From NCBI RefSeq assembly GCF_900091605.1, contig NZ_FMCQ01000005.1, positions 186,001 to 250,000 on the forward strand: a DNA stretch of 64,000 nucleotides, in the 5' to 3' direction. The stretch is from Micromonospora tulbaghiae (GTDB lineage: Bacteria > Actinomycetota > Actinomycetes > Mycobacteriales > Micromonosporaceae). Positions 43,385-51,498 of this stretch are shown in pieces; the first letter of the stretch is position 1, and each line of letters starts with the position of its first letter. The position numbers and the translations under genes were made by a program. The notes under the pieces are model-generated. The model ran no database searches. It saw only the letters and a program-made list of their open reading frames with translations, and was not told the origin of the DNA.

Positions 43385-44229
43385 GAGTGTCCGATCATCC
43401 GCAGGTAGACGTCTTCCAGGGTCGGCCGGGTCACGGTGAGGCCGGGCACCTCGCCGCCGAAGCGCGCGGCCAGGTCGGCCACCAGCGCCGTCGGCGTCGC
43501 GGTCTCCGCCGAGGCCGGCGTCCCGTCGGGGGTACGCCAGGAGACGGTCGCCAGCGACTCCTGCCGGTTGCCCAGCGCGTTCGGCGGCGCGACCTCGATC
43601 ACCCGCCCGGCGGCGATCACGCCGACCCGGTCGGCGAGCGCCTCGGCCTCGTCCAGGTAGTGGGTGGTGAGCACGATCGTGGTGCCGGCGGCGGACAGGT
43701 CCCGGATCAGCTCCCAGAACTCGCGCCGGGCCTCCGGGTCGAAGCCGGTGGTCGGCTCGTCGAGGAAGAGCAGCTCGGGGCGGCCGACGATGCCCAGCGC
43801 CACATCCAGGCGGCGCTTCTGCCCGCCGGAGAGGGTGTGCGTACGCGCCTTGGCCTTGGCGCCCAGCCCGACCCGCTCGACCACCTTGTCCGGGTCGTCG
43901 GCGCCCGGGTAGAAGCCGGAGAAGTGGCGGACCACCTCGATGACGCTGAGCTCGTCGAACTCACCGGTGCCCTGGAGCACGATGCCGACGCGCGAGCGCC
44001 AGCCGGCGTCGGGGTGGGCGGGGTCGGCGCCGAGCACGCGTACCTCGCCGGCGTCGCGCTGCCGGTAGCCCTCCAGGATCTCGACCGTCGTGGTCTTGCC
44101 GGCGCCGTTCGGGCCGAGCAGGGCGAACACCTCGCCCCGGCGGACGTCCAGGTCCACCGAGGCGACGGCGACGTTGTCGCCGTACGCCTTGCGCAGTCCT
44201 CGCACGGAAATCGCGAGCTCGTTCTCCAT
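43381..44229 (-). CDS. ABC transporter ATP-binding protein (DrrA-like)
   Basis: The product is 282 residues long when started at the ATG at 44229 (MENELAISVRGLRKAYGDN). Walker A is LLGPNGAGKTTTVEIL, the signature is HTLSGGQKRRLDVALGI and Walker B is PELLFLDEPTTGFDPEARRE, followed by the switch TTHYLDEAEALADRVGVI. It belongs to the drug-resistance (DrrA/CcmA) group that pairs with ABC-2 permeases. It is divergent from a padR gene, with two dyads between them, so the exporter could be under PadR control. Confidence 0.92.
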   Translation of the reverse strand: MENELAISVRGLRKAYGDNVAVASVDLDVRRGEVFALLGPNGAGKTTTVEILEGYRQRDAGEVRVLGADPAHPDAGWRSRVGIVLQGTGEFDELSVIEVVRHFSGFYPGADDPDKVVERVGLGAKAKARTHTLSGGQKRRLDVALGIVGRPELLFLDEPTTGFDPEARREFWELIRDLSAAGTTIVLTTHYLDEAEALADRVGVIAAGRVIEVAPPNALGNRQESLATVSWRTPDGTPASAETATPTALVADLAARFGGEVPGLTVTRPTLEDVYLRMIGHS

Positions 44230-44279
44230 GGCGTCAAGTGTGCGTCGTGCGGTCGCCCGTTCCACTGCCGGGTCGGCTA

Positions 44280-44305
44280 TATACGCGAGGTATACACTCG
44301 GTGTA
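44280..44305. promoter_or_regulatory. Two overlapping dyads, probable PadR operator
   Basis: TATAC-GCGAG-GTATA (44280-44294) and TACAC-TCG-GTGTA (44293-44305) are perfect inverted repeats that share two bases. The -10-like TAGTCT (44304-44309) overlaps the second and is 6 nt before the padR ATG. They lie between the divergent ABC and padR genes in an AT-rich island. Confidence 0.7.
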
Positions 44306-44315
44306 GTCTCTGGTC

Positions 44316-44840
44316 ATGACGGTTCCCCTGACCCTGCTCGGGCTGCTCGAACGCGAACCGAGCCACGGCTACGACCTCAAGCGCGACTACGACACCTTCT
44401 TCGGGCGCGGCAAGCCGCTGCCGTACGGGCAGGTCTACTCGACGCTGAGCCGGCTGGCCCGCGACGGCAAGGTGGTGGTCGGCGACGTCGCTCCCGGGGC
44501 CGGGCCGGACCGCAAGCGCTACGTCATCACCGACGTGGGCGCCACCGAGGTGGAGCACTGGCTGACCGAGCCGGTCGAGCCGGAACCACACCTGCAGACG
44601 CTGTTGTTCACCAAGGTCGTGCTCGCGCTGATGCTCGACCGCCCGGCCGAGGAGTACCTGGACACCCAGCGTGCCGCGCACCTGCGCCGGATGCGCGAAC
44701 TCACGGAGATCAAACGCAGCGGCGAACTCGTCGACGTGATGCTGGCCGACCACGGCCTCTACCACCTCGAGGCGGACCTGCGGTGGATCGAGACGACGGG
44801 CGCCCGGCTGGACGCCCTGAGAAAGGCGGTACGGCCATGA
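44316..44840 (+). CDS. PadR family transcriptional regulator
   Basis: The product is 174 residues long. The winged-helix domain (LTLLGLLEREPSHGYDLKRD, then YGQVYSTLSRLARDGKVVV and GPDRKRYVITDVG) is diagnostic of PadR. The C-terminal helix pair (about 95-170) forms the dimer interface. PadR proteins usually repress neighbouring exporters and release DNA on binding a drug. It overlaps the next ABC gene by 4 bp (ATGA) and is divergent from another ABC operon, so it may regulate both. Confidence 0.92.
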   Translation: MTVPLTLLGLLEREPSHGYDLKRDYDTFFGRGKPLPYGQVYSTLSRLARDGKVVVGDVAPGAGPDRKRYVITDVGATEVEHWLTEPVEPEPHLQTLLFTKVVLALMLDRPAEEYLDTQRAAHLRRMRELTEIKRSGELVDVMLADHGLYHLEADLRWIETTGARLDALRKAVRP

Positions 44841-45517
44841 GCCCGATGATCGAGGCACGCGACGTCACGTACGCGTTCGGCGAGACACCCGCCCTGCGCG
44901 GCGCGAGCCTCGCCGTGGGGGCCGGCGAGGTCGTCGCCGTGATGGGACCGAGTGGCTCCGGCAAGTCGACGTTGCTGCACTGCCTGGCCGGCATCCTGCG
45001 CCCCGACTCCGGTGAGGTCCGGTTCGACGGTGCCCGGATCGACACGCTCGGCGAGGCCGACCGCAGCGCGCTGCGCCGCGACAGCTTCGGCTTCGTCTTC
45101 CAGTTCGGTCAGCTCGTGCCGGAACTCACCGCGGCGGAGAACGTGGCGTTGCCGCTGCTGCTGCGCGGTGTCCGCCGCACTCCGGCGCTGCGGGCCGCGC
45201 GGGGCTGGTTCGAGCGGCTCGGCCTGGCCGGCATGGAGCACCGCCGCTCCGGCGAACTGTCCGGCGGGCAGGCCCAGCGGGTCGCGCTGGCTCGCGGCCT
45301 GGTCGCCGAGCCCCGGGTGCTGTTCGCCGACGAGCCCACCGGCGCGCTCGACTCGCTCACCGGCGAGGAGGTGATGACGCTGCTGGTGGACGCCGCCCGC
45401 GAGAAGGGCACCACAGTCGTCCTGGTGACGCACGAGGCGCGCATCGCCGCGTACGCCGACCGGGAGGTCATGGTGCGGGACGGCCGGGTCAACGCCCCTG
45501 CCGGGGTCGCCTCGTGA
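44837..45517 (+). CDS. ABC transporter ATP-binding protein (LolD/MacB group)
   Basis: The product is 226 residues long. Walker A is VMGPSGSGKSTLLHCLAG, the signature is RSGELSGGQAQRVALARGL, and Walker B is RVLFADEPTGALDSLTGEE. The sequence FGFVFQFGQLVPELTAAENV is the Q-loop region. This group works with FtsX-type permeases, one of which is encoded directly downstream with a 4-bp overlap. The start ATG overlaps the padR stop. Confidence 0.93.
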   Translation: MSPMIEARDVTYAFGETPALRGASLAVGAGEVVAVMGPSGSGKSTLLHCLAGILRPDSGEVRFDGARIDTLGEADRSALRRDSFGFVFQFGQLVPELTAAENVALPLLLRGVRRTPALRAARGWFERLGLAGMEHRRSGELSGGQAQRVALARGLVAEPRVLFADEPTGALDSLTGEEVMTLLVDAAREKGTTVVLVTHEARIAAYADREVMVRDGRVNAPAGVAS

Positions 45518-47667
45518 TCGGGCTCGCGCTCCGGCTCGCCGTCGCCGGTGGCCGGGAGGCGCTGCTCCGGCTGGTCGCCGTCGCCGCCGCCGTCGCGGTC
45601 GGCACCGGGCTGCTGCTCACCACGCTCGCCGGTGTGCACGCCACCGACGCCCAGCTCACCCGCTACGCGTCGATGTACCCGCAGGAGACGGCCGACGCGT
45701 CCGCCGACCCGCTGCTGTGGTCCACCCGCACCGACTACTTCCGGGGCGATCAGATCCTCCGCATCGACGTCGCCGCGACCGGTCCGGACGCGCCCACGCC
45801 GATCGGCGTCCCCCGCGCGCCGGGGCCCGGCGAGTACTACGCCTCCCCGGCGCTGCGGAAGCTGCTGGCCACCACCCCCGCCGACCAGCTCGCCGACCGC
45901 TACCCGGGCCGGGACCTCGGCGTCGTCGGGCCGGCGGCGCTCACCTCGCCGGACACCCTGCTCGTTCTGGTCGGCGGCACCCCGGAGCAGGTCGGGAAGC
46001 TGGACCAGGTCAGGAAGGTCACCCGGCTCGACGACAACCGGGCTCCGCTGCCGAGGGCGGCGATCGACCTCATCCTCGGCGTGGCCGCGGGCGGACTGCT
46101 GTTTCCCGTACTCGTCTTCATCGGCACGGCGACCCGGCTCGGCGCCGCCCGCCGGGAGCAGCGGTTCGCCGCCATGCGGCTGGTCGGGGCCACGCCCCGG
46201 CAGATCTCGGTCGTCGCCGCCGTCGAGGCCGCGCTCGCGGCGGCGGCCGGCGCTGCGGCCGGCTTCGCGGCGTTCTTCGCGTTCCGCGGGCAGCTCGCCG
46301 GCATCCCGTTCACCGGCATGCCGTTCTTCCCCGGCGACATGGCCATCGGTGCGCCGGAGGCCCTCCTGGTGGCGCTCGGCGTGCCGGCGGGCGCGGCGGC
46401 CGCGGCCTGGATCGCGCTGCGCCGGGTCCGGATCTCCCCGCTCGGTGTCAGCCGCCGGGTCACGCCCCGGCCGCCCCGGATGTACCGGCTGATCCCGCTC
46501 GCGCTCGGCCTGGCCGGGCTGGGCTTCGCCCTGGTGTACCGGCCGCCCACGTCGGACGGCCAGACGGCGCTGTTCCTGCCCGCCCTGCTGCTGGTCATGG
46601 TGGGGCTGATCACCGGCGGCCCGTGGTTGACCATGGTCGGCGCCCGGGCGATGGCAGCCCGGGCCAGCCGGCCGGCCGCGCTGATCGCCGCGCGCCGGCT
46701 CGCCGACAACCCGGCCGCCGGGTTCCGGGCGGTGAGCGGCGTGATGCTCGCGTTGTTCGTCACGACGGTGGCCGTGGGCGTGATGGGGACGATCGCGTAC
46801 GAGCGCGGTCCGGCGCCCCGGGGTTCCCTGGAGGCCGGCCGGCTGTCGATGGTGCTGACGGACGACGCCCCGGCGCCGGGCACGCTGCTGGCCGATCTGG
46901 CGGCGGTTCCCGGCGTCCGCAACCCGGTGCTCGTCCGGGAGAACCCGGTACGCGGTGACGGCCGCGACTCCGGAGTGATCGCCTGCGCGGACATCCCGCC
47001 CGCCTACGGGCGGTGCGCAGCCGGGGCGAGCGTCGCCGAGGTGCCGCCGGGCCTGATCCCCTGGCGGGAGTCTGCCTCGGCCGACCGGGTCTGGCCGTCG
47101 TCCCCGGTGGACCCGGTGGCCCTCGCGGGACTCCCGGCTGATTCGGTGGCGGTCGACGCGGAGGACCCGGTGGCGGTGGAGCGGGCCCGGACGGTCCTCG
47201 AAGCCGCGTTCCCCACCTTCTTCGTGGCCCCGAACGTGCCGGGCGACTTCGAGGCCGACTTCGCGGACACCATGCGGGGCTGGCAGCGGCTGGCCGACCT
47301 CGTCGTGGTGGCCGGTCTCGCGCTCGCCGGATGCAGCCTGGCCGTGGCGGTGGCGGCCGGTCTCAGTGAACGGAGGCGGCCGTTCAGCCTGCTGCGGCTC
47401 AGTGGTGCCCCGGTGCGGCTGCTGCGCCGCGTGGTGACGCTGGAGAGCGTGGTGCCGCTGCTGACCGTCGCCGTGGTCGCGGTCGGGATGGGACTGGCCG
47501 CCGCGCACCTGTTCCTGCGCGCGCAGATGGGCTACGACCTGCGCCTACCGGGGATCGGGTTCGCGGCGGTCATGGCCCTCGGCGTACTGGGCTGCCTCGC
47601 GGTGATCGCCGCGACCCTGCCGCTGCTGGAACGGATCACCGGTCCGGAGACCGCCCGCAGCGAGTGA
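45514..47667 (+). CDS. FtsX-like ABC transporter permease
   Basis: This 717-residue membrane protein has an N-terminal helix (LRLVAVAAAVAVGTGLLLTT), a periplasm-facing domain, and two four-helix regions at about 185-370 and 585-710. FtsX-type motifs are RREQRFAAMRLVGATPRQIS and the C-terminal counterpart ERRRPFSLLRLSGAPVRLL. Such permeases use the energy of the partner ATPase for mechanotransmission or lipid/drug export. The substrate is unknown. GTG at 45514 overlaps the ATPase stop. A terminator follows. Confidence 0.9.
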   Translation: MIGLALRLAVAGGREALLRLVAVAAAVAVGTGLLLTTLAGVHATDAQLTRYASMYPQETADASADPLLWSTRTDYFRGDQILRIDVAATGPDAPTPIGVPRAPGPGEYYASPALRKLLATTPADQLADRYPGRDLGVVGPAALTSPDTLLVLVGGTPEQVGKLDQVRKVTRLDDNRAPLPRAAIDLILGVAAGGLLFPVLVFIGTATRLGAARREQRFAAMRLVGATPRQISVVAAVEAALAAAAGAAAGFAAFFAFRGQLAGIPFTGMPFFPGDMAIGAPEALLVALGVPAGAAAAAWIALRRVRISPLGVSRRVTPRPPRMYRLIPLALGLAGLGFALVYRPPTSDGQTALFLPALLLVMVGLITGGPWLTMVGARAMAARASRPAALIAARRLADNPAAGFRAVSGVMLALFVTTVAVGVMGTIAYERGPAPRGSLEAGRLSMVLTDDAPAPGTLLADLAAVPGVRNPVLVRENPVRGDGRDSGVIACADIPPAYGRCAAGASVAEVPPGLIPWRESASADRVWPSSPVDPVALAGLPADSVAVDAEDPVAVERARTVLEAAFPTFFVAPNVPGDFEADFADTMRGWQRLADLVVVAGLALAGCSLAVAVAAGLSERRRPFSLLRLSGAPVRLLRRVVTLESVVPLLTVAVVAVGMGLAAAHLFLRAQMGYDLRLPGIGFAAVMALGVLGCLAVIAATLPLLERITGPETARSE

Positions 47668-47673
47668 CCCGTA

Positions 47674-47702
47674 CGGTGGGCCGGCAGCACGCCGGCCCAC
47701 CG
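47674..47702 (+). terminator. Terminator after the FtsX-like gene
   Basis: CGGTGGGCCGGC (47674-47685) pairs with GCCGGCCCACCG (47691-47702), a 12-bp perfect stem with a 5-nt loop. Confidence 0.85.
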
Positions 47703-47756
47703 GCGCGGGCATCGGGTTGTGTGGTTTTCCACACTCTCTTTTACTGAACGGTAACT

Positions 47757-47762
47757 TAAACT
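47757..47762 (+). promoter_or_regulatory. Candidate -10 hexamer for leaderless mutase mRNA
   Basis: TAAACT ends 6 nt before the ATG at 47769. It lies in an unusually AT-rich island (about 47725-47762). No Shine-Dalgarno sequence is present, which supports leaderless expression. Confidence 0.5.
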
Positions 47763-47768
47763 CCGGCC

Positions 47769-49781
47769 ATGGACGACGCGATGCCGGGACGGCTGCCCGA
47801 GCGGGACCGCCCGTGGGTGATGCGCACGTACGCCGGGCACTCCTCCGCCGCGGCCACCAACGCGCTCTTCCGCCGCAACCTGGCGAAGGGGCAGACCGGC
47901 CTGTCGGTCGCCTTCGACCTGCCCACCCAGACCGGGTACGACCCGGACCACGAGCTGGCCTCCGGTGAGGTGGGCCGGGTCGGCGTGCCGGTGGCGCACC
48001 TGGGCGACATGCGGGCGCTGTTCGAGGGCATCCCGCTCGCCGAGATGAACACCTCGATGACCATCAACGCCCCGGCGATGTGGCTGCTCGGCCTCTACGG
48101 CACCGTCGCCGCCGAGCAGGGCGCGGAGCTGAGCCGCTGCGCCGGCACGACGCAGAACGACATCATCAAGGAGTACCTGTCCCGGGGGACGTACATCTTC
48201 CCGCCCGCGGCGTCGCTGCGGCTGACCGCCGACGTGATCGCGTACACGCTGCGTGAGATGCCCCGGTGGAACCCGGTGAACATCTGCTCGTACCACCTCC
48301 AGGAGGCGGGCGCGACGCCGGTGCAGGAGGTCGGCTTCGCGCTCGCCACCGCGGTAGCCGTGCTCGACACCGTCCGCGACTCCGGCCAGGTGCCGCCCGA
48401 GCGGATGGGCGACGTGGTCCAGCGGATCTCGTTCTTCGTCAACGCCGGAGTGCGCTTCGTCGAGGAGATCGCCAAGATGCGCGCGTTCGGCGCGCTCTGG
48501 GACGAGATCACCCGCGACCGATACGGCGTGGAGAACCCGAAGCAGCGCCGGTTCCGCTACGGCGTCCAGGTCAACTCGCTGGGCCTGACCGAGGCGCAGC
48601 CGGAGAACAACATCCAGCGGATCGTGCTGGAGATGCTCGGTGTCACGCTGTCCCGCGACGCACGTGCCCGGGCGGTGCAGCTGCCCGCGTGGAACGAGGC
48701 GCTGGGCCTGCCCCGCCCGTGGGACCAGCAGTGGTCGCTGCGGATGCAGCAGGTGCTGGCGTACGAGTCGGACCTGCTGGAGTACCCGGACCTGTTCGCC
48801 GGCTCGCACGTGATGACCGCGCTGGTCGACGAGATCGTCTCCGGCGCCCGGGTCGAGCTGGAGAAGGTGCTGGAGATGGGCGGCGTGGTCACAGCCGTCG
48901 AGACCGGCTACCTCAAGAGCGCGCTCGTCGCCTCGCTCGCCGACCGGCGCCGGCGGATGGAGTCCGGCTCGGACGTGGTGATCGGCGTCAACCGGTTCAC
49001 CGAGACCGAGCCGTCGCCGCTGACCGCGGCCGGCGCCGAGGCCATCGAGCAGGTGGACCCGGCTGTCGAGGAGGCGGCCACCGACGGCGTACGCCGGTGG
49101 CGGGCCGACCGGGACGCGGCGGCGGTCGAGGCGGCGCTGGACCGGCTGCGCGCGGATGCCGCCACCACGGCGAACCTGATGCCGGCGACGCTCGGATGTG
49201 TCCGGGCCGGTGTCACCACCGGCGAGTGGGCGGGCGCGCTGCGCCAGGTGTACGGCGAGTACCGCGCGCCGACCGGCCTGGCCGGGGCGGTCGGCACGGC
49301 CGGTGACGCGACCCTCGCCGGGGTCCGCGAGCGGGTCGTCGCGACCGCCCGGGAGCTGGGCAGCGGGCGGCTGCGGCTGCTGGTCGGCAAGCCGGGGCTG
49401 GACGGGCACTCCAACGGCGCGGAGCAGATCGCGGTACGCGCCCGCGACGCCGGTTTCGAGGTGGTCTACCAGGGCATCCGGCTGACCGCCGGGCAGATCG
49501 TCGCGGCGGCCGTGGAGGAGGACGTCGACCTGGTCGGCCTCTCCGTGCTGTCCGGCTCGCACCTGGCCGCCGTGCCGGCGGTGCTGGACGGGCTGCGCGC
49601 GGCCGGACGGGGCGACCTGCCGGTGGTGGTGGGCGGGATCATCCCGGCCGCGGACGCCGAGGCGCTGCGGTCCGCCGGGGTGGCCCGGGTGTTCACGCCG
49701 AAGGACTTCGCGCTCACCGGCATCATCGACGAACTGGTCACCGTGATCCGCGAGGCGAACGCGCTGGATCCGGCACGCTGA
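47769..49781 (+). CDS. meaA: Acyl-CoA mutase, probably ethylmalonyl-CoA mutase (MeaA type)
   Basis: This 670-residue B12 enzyme carries both domains. The TIM-barrel part begins RTYAGHSSAAATNALFRRNL and has GLSVAFDLPTQTGYDPDHEL, and RCAGTTQNDIIKEYLSRGTY rather than the GTIQNDILKEY of methylmalonyl-CoA mutase. The cobalamin-binding domain has VGKPGLDGHSNGAEQIAVRA with the D-x-H-x2-G motif at D545-G-H547. The single-chain length and TTQND motif favour MeaA, which converts ethylmalonyl-CoA to methylsuccinyl-CoA. A related single-chain acyl-CoA mutase cannot be excluded. No ccr gene is in the window. The adenosylcobalamin it needs could come from the enzyme encoded at 36493. Confidence 0.8.
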   Translation: MDDAMPGRLPERDRPWVMRTYAGHSSAAATNALFRRNLAKGQTGLSVAFDLPTQTGYDPDHELASGEVGRVGVPVAHLGDMRALFEGIPLAEMNTSMTINAPAMWLLGLYGTVAAEQGAELSRCAGTTQNDIIKEYLSRGTYIFPPAASLRLTADVIAYTLREMPRWNPVNICSYHLQEAGATPVQEVGFALATAVAVLDTVRDSGQVPPERMGDVVQRISFFVNAGVRFVEEIAKMRAFGALWDEITRDRYGVENPKQRRFRYGVQVNSLGLTEAQPENNIQRIVLEMLGVTLSRDARARAVQLPAWNEALGLPRPWDQQWSLRMQQVLAYESDLLEYPDLFAGSHVMTALVDEIVSGARVELEKVLEMGGVVTAVETGYLKSALVASLADRRRRMESGSDVVIGVNRFTETEPSPLTAAGAEAIEQVDPAVEEAATDGVRRWRADRDAAAVEAALDRLRADAATTANLMPATLGCVRAGVTTGEWAGALRQVYGEYRAPTGLAGAVGTAGDATLAGVRERVVATARELGSGRLRLLVGKPGLDGHSNGAEQIAVRARDAGFEVVYQGIRLTAGQIVAAAVEEDVDLVGLSVLSGSHLAAVPAVLDGLRAAGRGDLPVVVGGIIPAADAEALRSAGVARVFTPKDFALTGIIDELVTVIREANALDPAR

Positions 49782-49833
49782 AAGCATCACAAAGCCTAAA
49801 GTCGGGGCAAGACACCCACTGAAGGGCGAGATG

Positions 49834-50130
49834 ATGACCGCGTCGTTGGAGATGCCCCGGGTCCAGGAGTGCGCCGTCCGGTCCTGCGCCTACAACCACA
49901 CGAACGACTGCCACGCGTTCGCCATCACGATCGGCAGCAGCGACCACGCGCACTGCCACACGTTCGTGGAGATGCCCGTGCGCGGTGGCATCGACCAGCT
50001 CGTAGCCCAGGTCGGTGCGTGCTCGCGCGCGGACTGCCGGCACAACGCCGACCTGGAGTGCCACGCCCCGGCCATCACCGTCGGCCCGGACATGGACCTG
50101 GCCGACTGCATGACCTACGAGAGCCGCTGA
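49834..50130 (+). CDS. DUF1540 Cys-rich protein
   Basis: The product is about 98 residues long with two copies of a short cysteine motif: ECAVRSCAYNHTNDCHAFAI and, 54 residues later, GACSRADCRHNADLECHAPA, each followed by a further Cys (HCHTF, DCMTY). This is the DUF1540 repeat, assumed to bind metal. Function is unknown. Two adjacent ATG codons (49831 and 49834) are possible; GAAGGG upstream gives better spacing to 49834. It is the only gene between the mutase and the DUF4126 gene. Confidence 0.8.
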   Translation: MTASLEMPRVQECAVRSCAYNHTNDCHAFAITIGSSDHAHCHTFVEMPVRGGIDQLVAQVGACSRADCRHNADLECHAPAITVGPDMDLADCMTYESR

Positions 50131-50140
50131 GCCGCCGCGG

Positions 50141-50758
50141 TCAGACGCGGAAACCGGCCTCCCGGGCGGCGGCGCGTTCCCGGCGCCGCTCCCGGCGGCG
50201 GCGGAACAGCCAGGGCACGAAGATCACCAGGCCGACCACGAACACCAGCACCAGCACCGGCAGCACCAGCGCCACCACCGACATCACCACGCTCGTCGCG
50301 TCCTCGGCGGTGCTGGCCACCGGCGCGCCCACACCGGCGGTGGTGGCGTTGATGACCGGCCGGGCGGCGGCCTTGAGCAGGTGCACGCCGAGCGCGATGA
50401 GCACGCCGACCACCACCGGCACCCACTGGTGCGTGGAGAAGAACGTATCCGGGTCGCTGACGGTGACCGTCTCCGAGCCGGCGCCCGCGCCGAACGCGAG
50501 CCCGCCCGCGGTCGGCCGGACCACCGTCTGCACCACGTCGTTGACGTGGTCGACCACAGGCACCTTGTCGGCCACCACCTCCACCGCGAGCAGCACCGCG
50601 AGGATCAGCACCACCCAGCCGTTGCCGAGCCACTGCCAACCGCTCGGCAGCTCGACCAGATCGGTGTAGCGGGACAGCAGACCCATCAGCAGAAGCGGGA
50701 TGTAGGCGTTGAGGCCCGCCGAGGCGGCCAGACCGGAACCGGTGAGGACTTCGAGCAC
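50141..50758 (-). CDS. DUF4126 membrane protein
   Basis: This 205-residue protein has about five membrane helices, including LAASAGLNAYIPLLLMGLLS, WVVLILAVLLAVEVVADKVP and VVALVLPVLVLVFVVGLVIF. The pattern SGLAASAGLNAYIPLL and the segment VPVVDHVNDVVQTVVRP match DUF4126. A basic tail (RRRRERRRERAAAREAG) follows the last helix. Function is unknown. The start is GTG, and CATATT (minus strand, 50765-50770) ends 6 nt before it, another leaderless candidate. It is divergent from nucS. Confidence 0.8.
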   Translation of the reverse strand: MLEVLTGSGLAASAGLNAYIPLLLMGLLSRYTDLVELPSGWQWLGNGWVVLILAVLLAVEVVADKVPVVDHVNDVVQTVVRPTAGGLAFGAGAGSETVTVSDPDTFFSTHQWVPVVVGVLIALGVHLLKAAARPVINATTAGVGAPVASTAEDATSVVMSVVALVLPVLVLVFVVGLVIFVPWLFRRRRERRRERAAAREAGFRV

Positions 50759-50817
50759 GATCTCAATATGGCACCGGTACGCCAGTGGCGCTCGTCGGCG
50801 TCCGCCGGGGCCTCGGC

Positions 50818-50823
50818 TACCCT
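50818..50823 (+). promoter_or_regulatory. Candidate -10 hexamer for leaderless nucS
   Basis: TACCCT ends 6 nt before the GTG at 50830, and no ribosome site is seen. Confidence 0.45.
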
Positions 50824-50829
50824 CGGCGG

Positions 50830-51489
50830 GTGCGGTTGGTCATTGCGAAGTGCTCGGTGGACTATGTCGGACGGCTCTCGGCCCACCTGCCCCCGGCGAC
50901 CCGGTTGCTGATGGTGAAGGCGGACGGGTCGGTGTCGATCCACGCCGACGACCGGGCCTACAAGCCGTTGAACTGGATGAGCCCGCCCTGTCGGCTGGAG
51001 GAGGCGCCCGGCGTCTGGCGGGTGGTGAACAAGGCCGGCGAGGAACTGCGCATCACCCTGGAGGAGATCTTCCAGGAAACCTCGTACGAGCTGGGCGTGG
51101 ACCCGGGCCTGCGCAAGGACGGCGTCGAGGCGCACCTCCAGGAACTGCTCGCCGCGAACCCGGCGACGCTGGGGGAGGGCTACACGCTGGTCCGGCGCGA
51201 GTACATGACCGCGATCGGGCCGGTCGACCTGCTCTGCCGGGACGCCAACGGCGGCGCGGTGGCGGTCGAGGTGAAGCGGCGCGGCGAGATCGACGGCGTG
51301 GAGCAGCTCACCCGCTACCTGGAGCTGATGAACCGCGATCCGCTGCTCGCGCCGGTCAGCGGCGTGTTCGCCGCGCAGGAGATCAAGCCGCAGGCCCGGG
51401 TGCTCGCCACCGACCGCGGGATCCGCTGCGTGGTGGTCGACTACGACAAGCTGCGCGGCATCGAGCGCGACGAGCTGACGCTGTTCTGA
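50830..51489 (+). CDS. nucS: Mismatch-specific endonuclease NucS/EndoMS
   Basis: This 219-residue enzyme cuts both strands at certain mismatches and replaces MutS-MutL repair in actinobacteria. The N-terminal dimerisation domain begins VRLVIAKCSVDYVGRLSAHL. The RecB-like nuclease core has GPVDLLCRDANGGAVAVEVK with D133, E147 and K149, and the downstream EQLTRYLELM. The C-terminus ERDELTLF resembles the clamp-binding tail reported for NucS. GTG at 50830 is chosen because the conserved N-terminus starts there; an ATG at 50785 would add 15 unconserved residues. Confidence 0.95.
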   Translation: MRLVIAKCSVDYVGRLSAHLPPATRLLMVKADGSVSIHADDRAYKPLNWMSPPCRLEEAPGVWRVVNKAGEELRITLEEIFQETSYELGVDPGLRKDGVEAHLQELLAANPATLGEGYTLVRREYMTAIGPVDLLCRDANGGAVAVEVKRRGEIDGVEQLTRYLELMNRDPLLAPVSGVFAAQEIKPQARVLATDRGIRCVVVDYDKLRGIERDELTLF

Positions 51490-51498
51490 GGCGTCGCC

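Noticed and set aside
47769..49781. Methylmalonyl-CoA mutase large subunit
   Set aside because: The single chain of 670 residues and the TTQNDIIKEYL motif fit MeaA better. I keep the possibility in the entry.
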